Below, piece by piece: positions 63,282-64,000 of a stretch of DNA of 64,000 bases. Both the position numbers and the translations under genes were made by a program. The stretch comes from JAGQOZ01 sp041399205 (GTDB lineage: Bacteria > Planctomycetota > Planctomycetia > Pirellulales > Pirellulaceae): the NCBI GenBank assembly GCA_041399205.1, contig JAWKTK010000021.1, positions 122,042-186,041 of the forward strand. The letters are read 5' to 3'. The notes beneath the pieces were generated by a model. It was not told the DNA's origin. It worked only from the letters and a program-made list of their open reading frames with translations, and did not search any database. Numbering within the stretch: the first letter of the stretch is position 1; each line of letters starts with the position of its first letter.

Positions 63282-64000
63282 ATGCCTGATTTAACGCAGC
63301 AGATACGTCGATTTGCCAAGCAGCAATCGTTTCGGTTGTTCGACAGTCAGTCGTGGAGTACCAAGTTGGGCGGCTTCGCGGCGGCGGCTTCGGTACGAAC
63401 GTGGATGAGCACGTTGCGGTACCGAGCGATCTTTCATGACCCGACGGTTGATCCGGTTCGAACCGATTTTCGCGGCCCGGTGATCGGCATTTTTTGGCAT
63501 GAATATCTGACCGTGTTGTTTTATCTGCGAGGAAACACGAATACAGCCATTTTGACCAGTCGGCATCGAGACGCGAATTGGCTGTCCGAAGCCGCTCGGT
63601 ACATGGGCTTTGAAACCATCCGAGGCTCGACGAATCGAGGTGGTAGTCAGGCGCTGCTGGAAATGATGCGGAATCATCGAGACAAGAATCTGGGGATCGC
63701 CTGCGACGGGCCGCGAGGCCCTCGGCGAGAAATGGCGGCGGGGCCTATCTATCTTTCTTCCAAGCTGCAGATTCCCTTGGTTACCTACGGTATCGGTTTT
63801 GACCGGCCTTGGCGAATGAAGACCTGGGATTCCTTTGCGATTGCTAGGCCCTTTAGTCGAGCTCGTTTGGTGGTCGGCCAGCGAATTCAGGTCCCGGCCG
63901 ATGCGGATCGAACCACCATCGAAGCGTATCGCCGACAAGTGCAACAACAGCTGAACGAATTAACCGAAGAAGCCGAATCTTGGGCCCATTCCGGCCAACA
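63282..64000 (+). CDS. Lysophospholipid acyltransferase-like protein, DUF374 family (3' end cut by window)
   Basis: The frame from the ATG at 63282 (MPDLTQQIRRFAKQQSF) stays open to the end of the window, 239 codons. It matches the DUF374 type of acyltransferase-like proteins: VIGIFWHEYL, LTSRHRDANWLSEAARYMGF, TIRGSTNRGGSQALLEMMRN, IACDGPRGPRREMAAGPIYL and IPLVTYGIGFDRPW. The His-containing FWHEYL and the GPRGPR block are the conserved core. It probably acts in membrane lipid or lipid A related acylation at the inner membrane, but no substrate is established. A long minus-strand frame over it (63291-63947) is only its shadow. Confidence 0.9.
   Translation, partial: MPDLTQQIRRFAKQQSFRLFDSQSWSTKLGGFAAAASVRTWMSTLRYRAIFHDPTVDPVRTDFRGPVIGIFWHEYLTVLFYLRGNTNTAILTSRHRDANWLSEAARYMGFETIRGSTNRGGSQALLEMMRNHRDKNLGIACDGPRGPRREMAAGPIYLSSKLQIPLVTYGIGFDRPWRMKTWDSFAIARPFSRARLVVGQRIQVPADADRTTIEAYRRQVQQQLNELTEEAESWAHSGQ

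Noticed and set aside
63291..63947. Minus-strand frame of 218 codons
   Set aside because: It lies inside the plus-strand DUF374 acyltransferase, which has clear family motifs; the minus product has none.

Overview
The window looks like chromosomal DNA of a planctomycete, most probably a Pirellulaceae member (relatives such as Rhodopirellula). The evidence is seven proteins with PEP-CTERM tails, six copies of one dockerin-like EF-hand cassette (GDANLDG...NSTW..GDWNGDG), two secreted giants whose N-termini carry the planctomycete LE.R..L motif, an ECF sigma factor beside a Ser/Thr kinase with TPRs, and a plain rpsB-tsf-pyrH-frr block. The genus is not resolved, and no rRNA, tRNA, IS element or CRISPR array was found.

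Layout. 1-4265: 3' part of an autotransporter-repeat surface protein. 4312-7185: kinase and ECF sigma factor on the minus strand. 8003-22985: a giant adhesin-like gene, about 4,994 residues once two single-base frameshifts are repaired. A diverged direct repeat containing the sigma-factor start region lies on both sides of the giant gene. 23426-27145: an unrecognised gene, an MscS-type channel and SelO. 27401-43497: a surface-protein island with LamG, CotH/lamin-tail and Asp-box proteins and small PEP-CTERM proteins. 43912-48535: two amidohydrolase-like proteins. 48653-55231: a Gly-rich PEP-CTERM protein, an exosortase fused to a very long TPR region, and an EpsI-like partner. 55417-59252: rpsB, tsf, pyrH, frr. 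59590-64000: a PqaA-like secreted protein, two tandem-repeat arrays with mutually complementary cores, a SpoU-family RNA methyltransferase and a DUF374-type acyltransferase cut by the window end.

How the parts fit. The exosortase and its EpsI-like partner are the expected machinery for processing the seven PEP-CTERM proteins seen here. Two large proteins carry the same dockerin-like cassette but have no PEP-CTERM tail; both instead have the LE.R..L N-terminal motif. This suggests two export or sorting routes that share one C-terminal module. The sigma factor and kinase next to the giant gene look like its regulatory unit, but that is inference.

Caution. Six single-base indels break four otherwise well conserved genes between 7.1 and 26.2 kb (sigma factor, giant gene, mscS, selO), while the remaining 37 kb shows none. 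Local consensus errors are the simplest explanation, but real decay cannot be excluded from one sequence.
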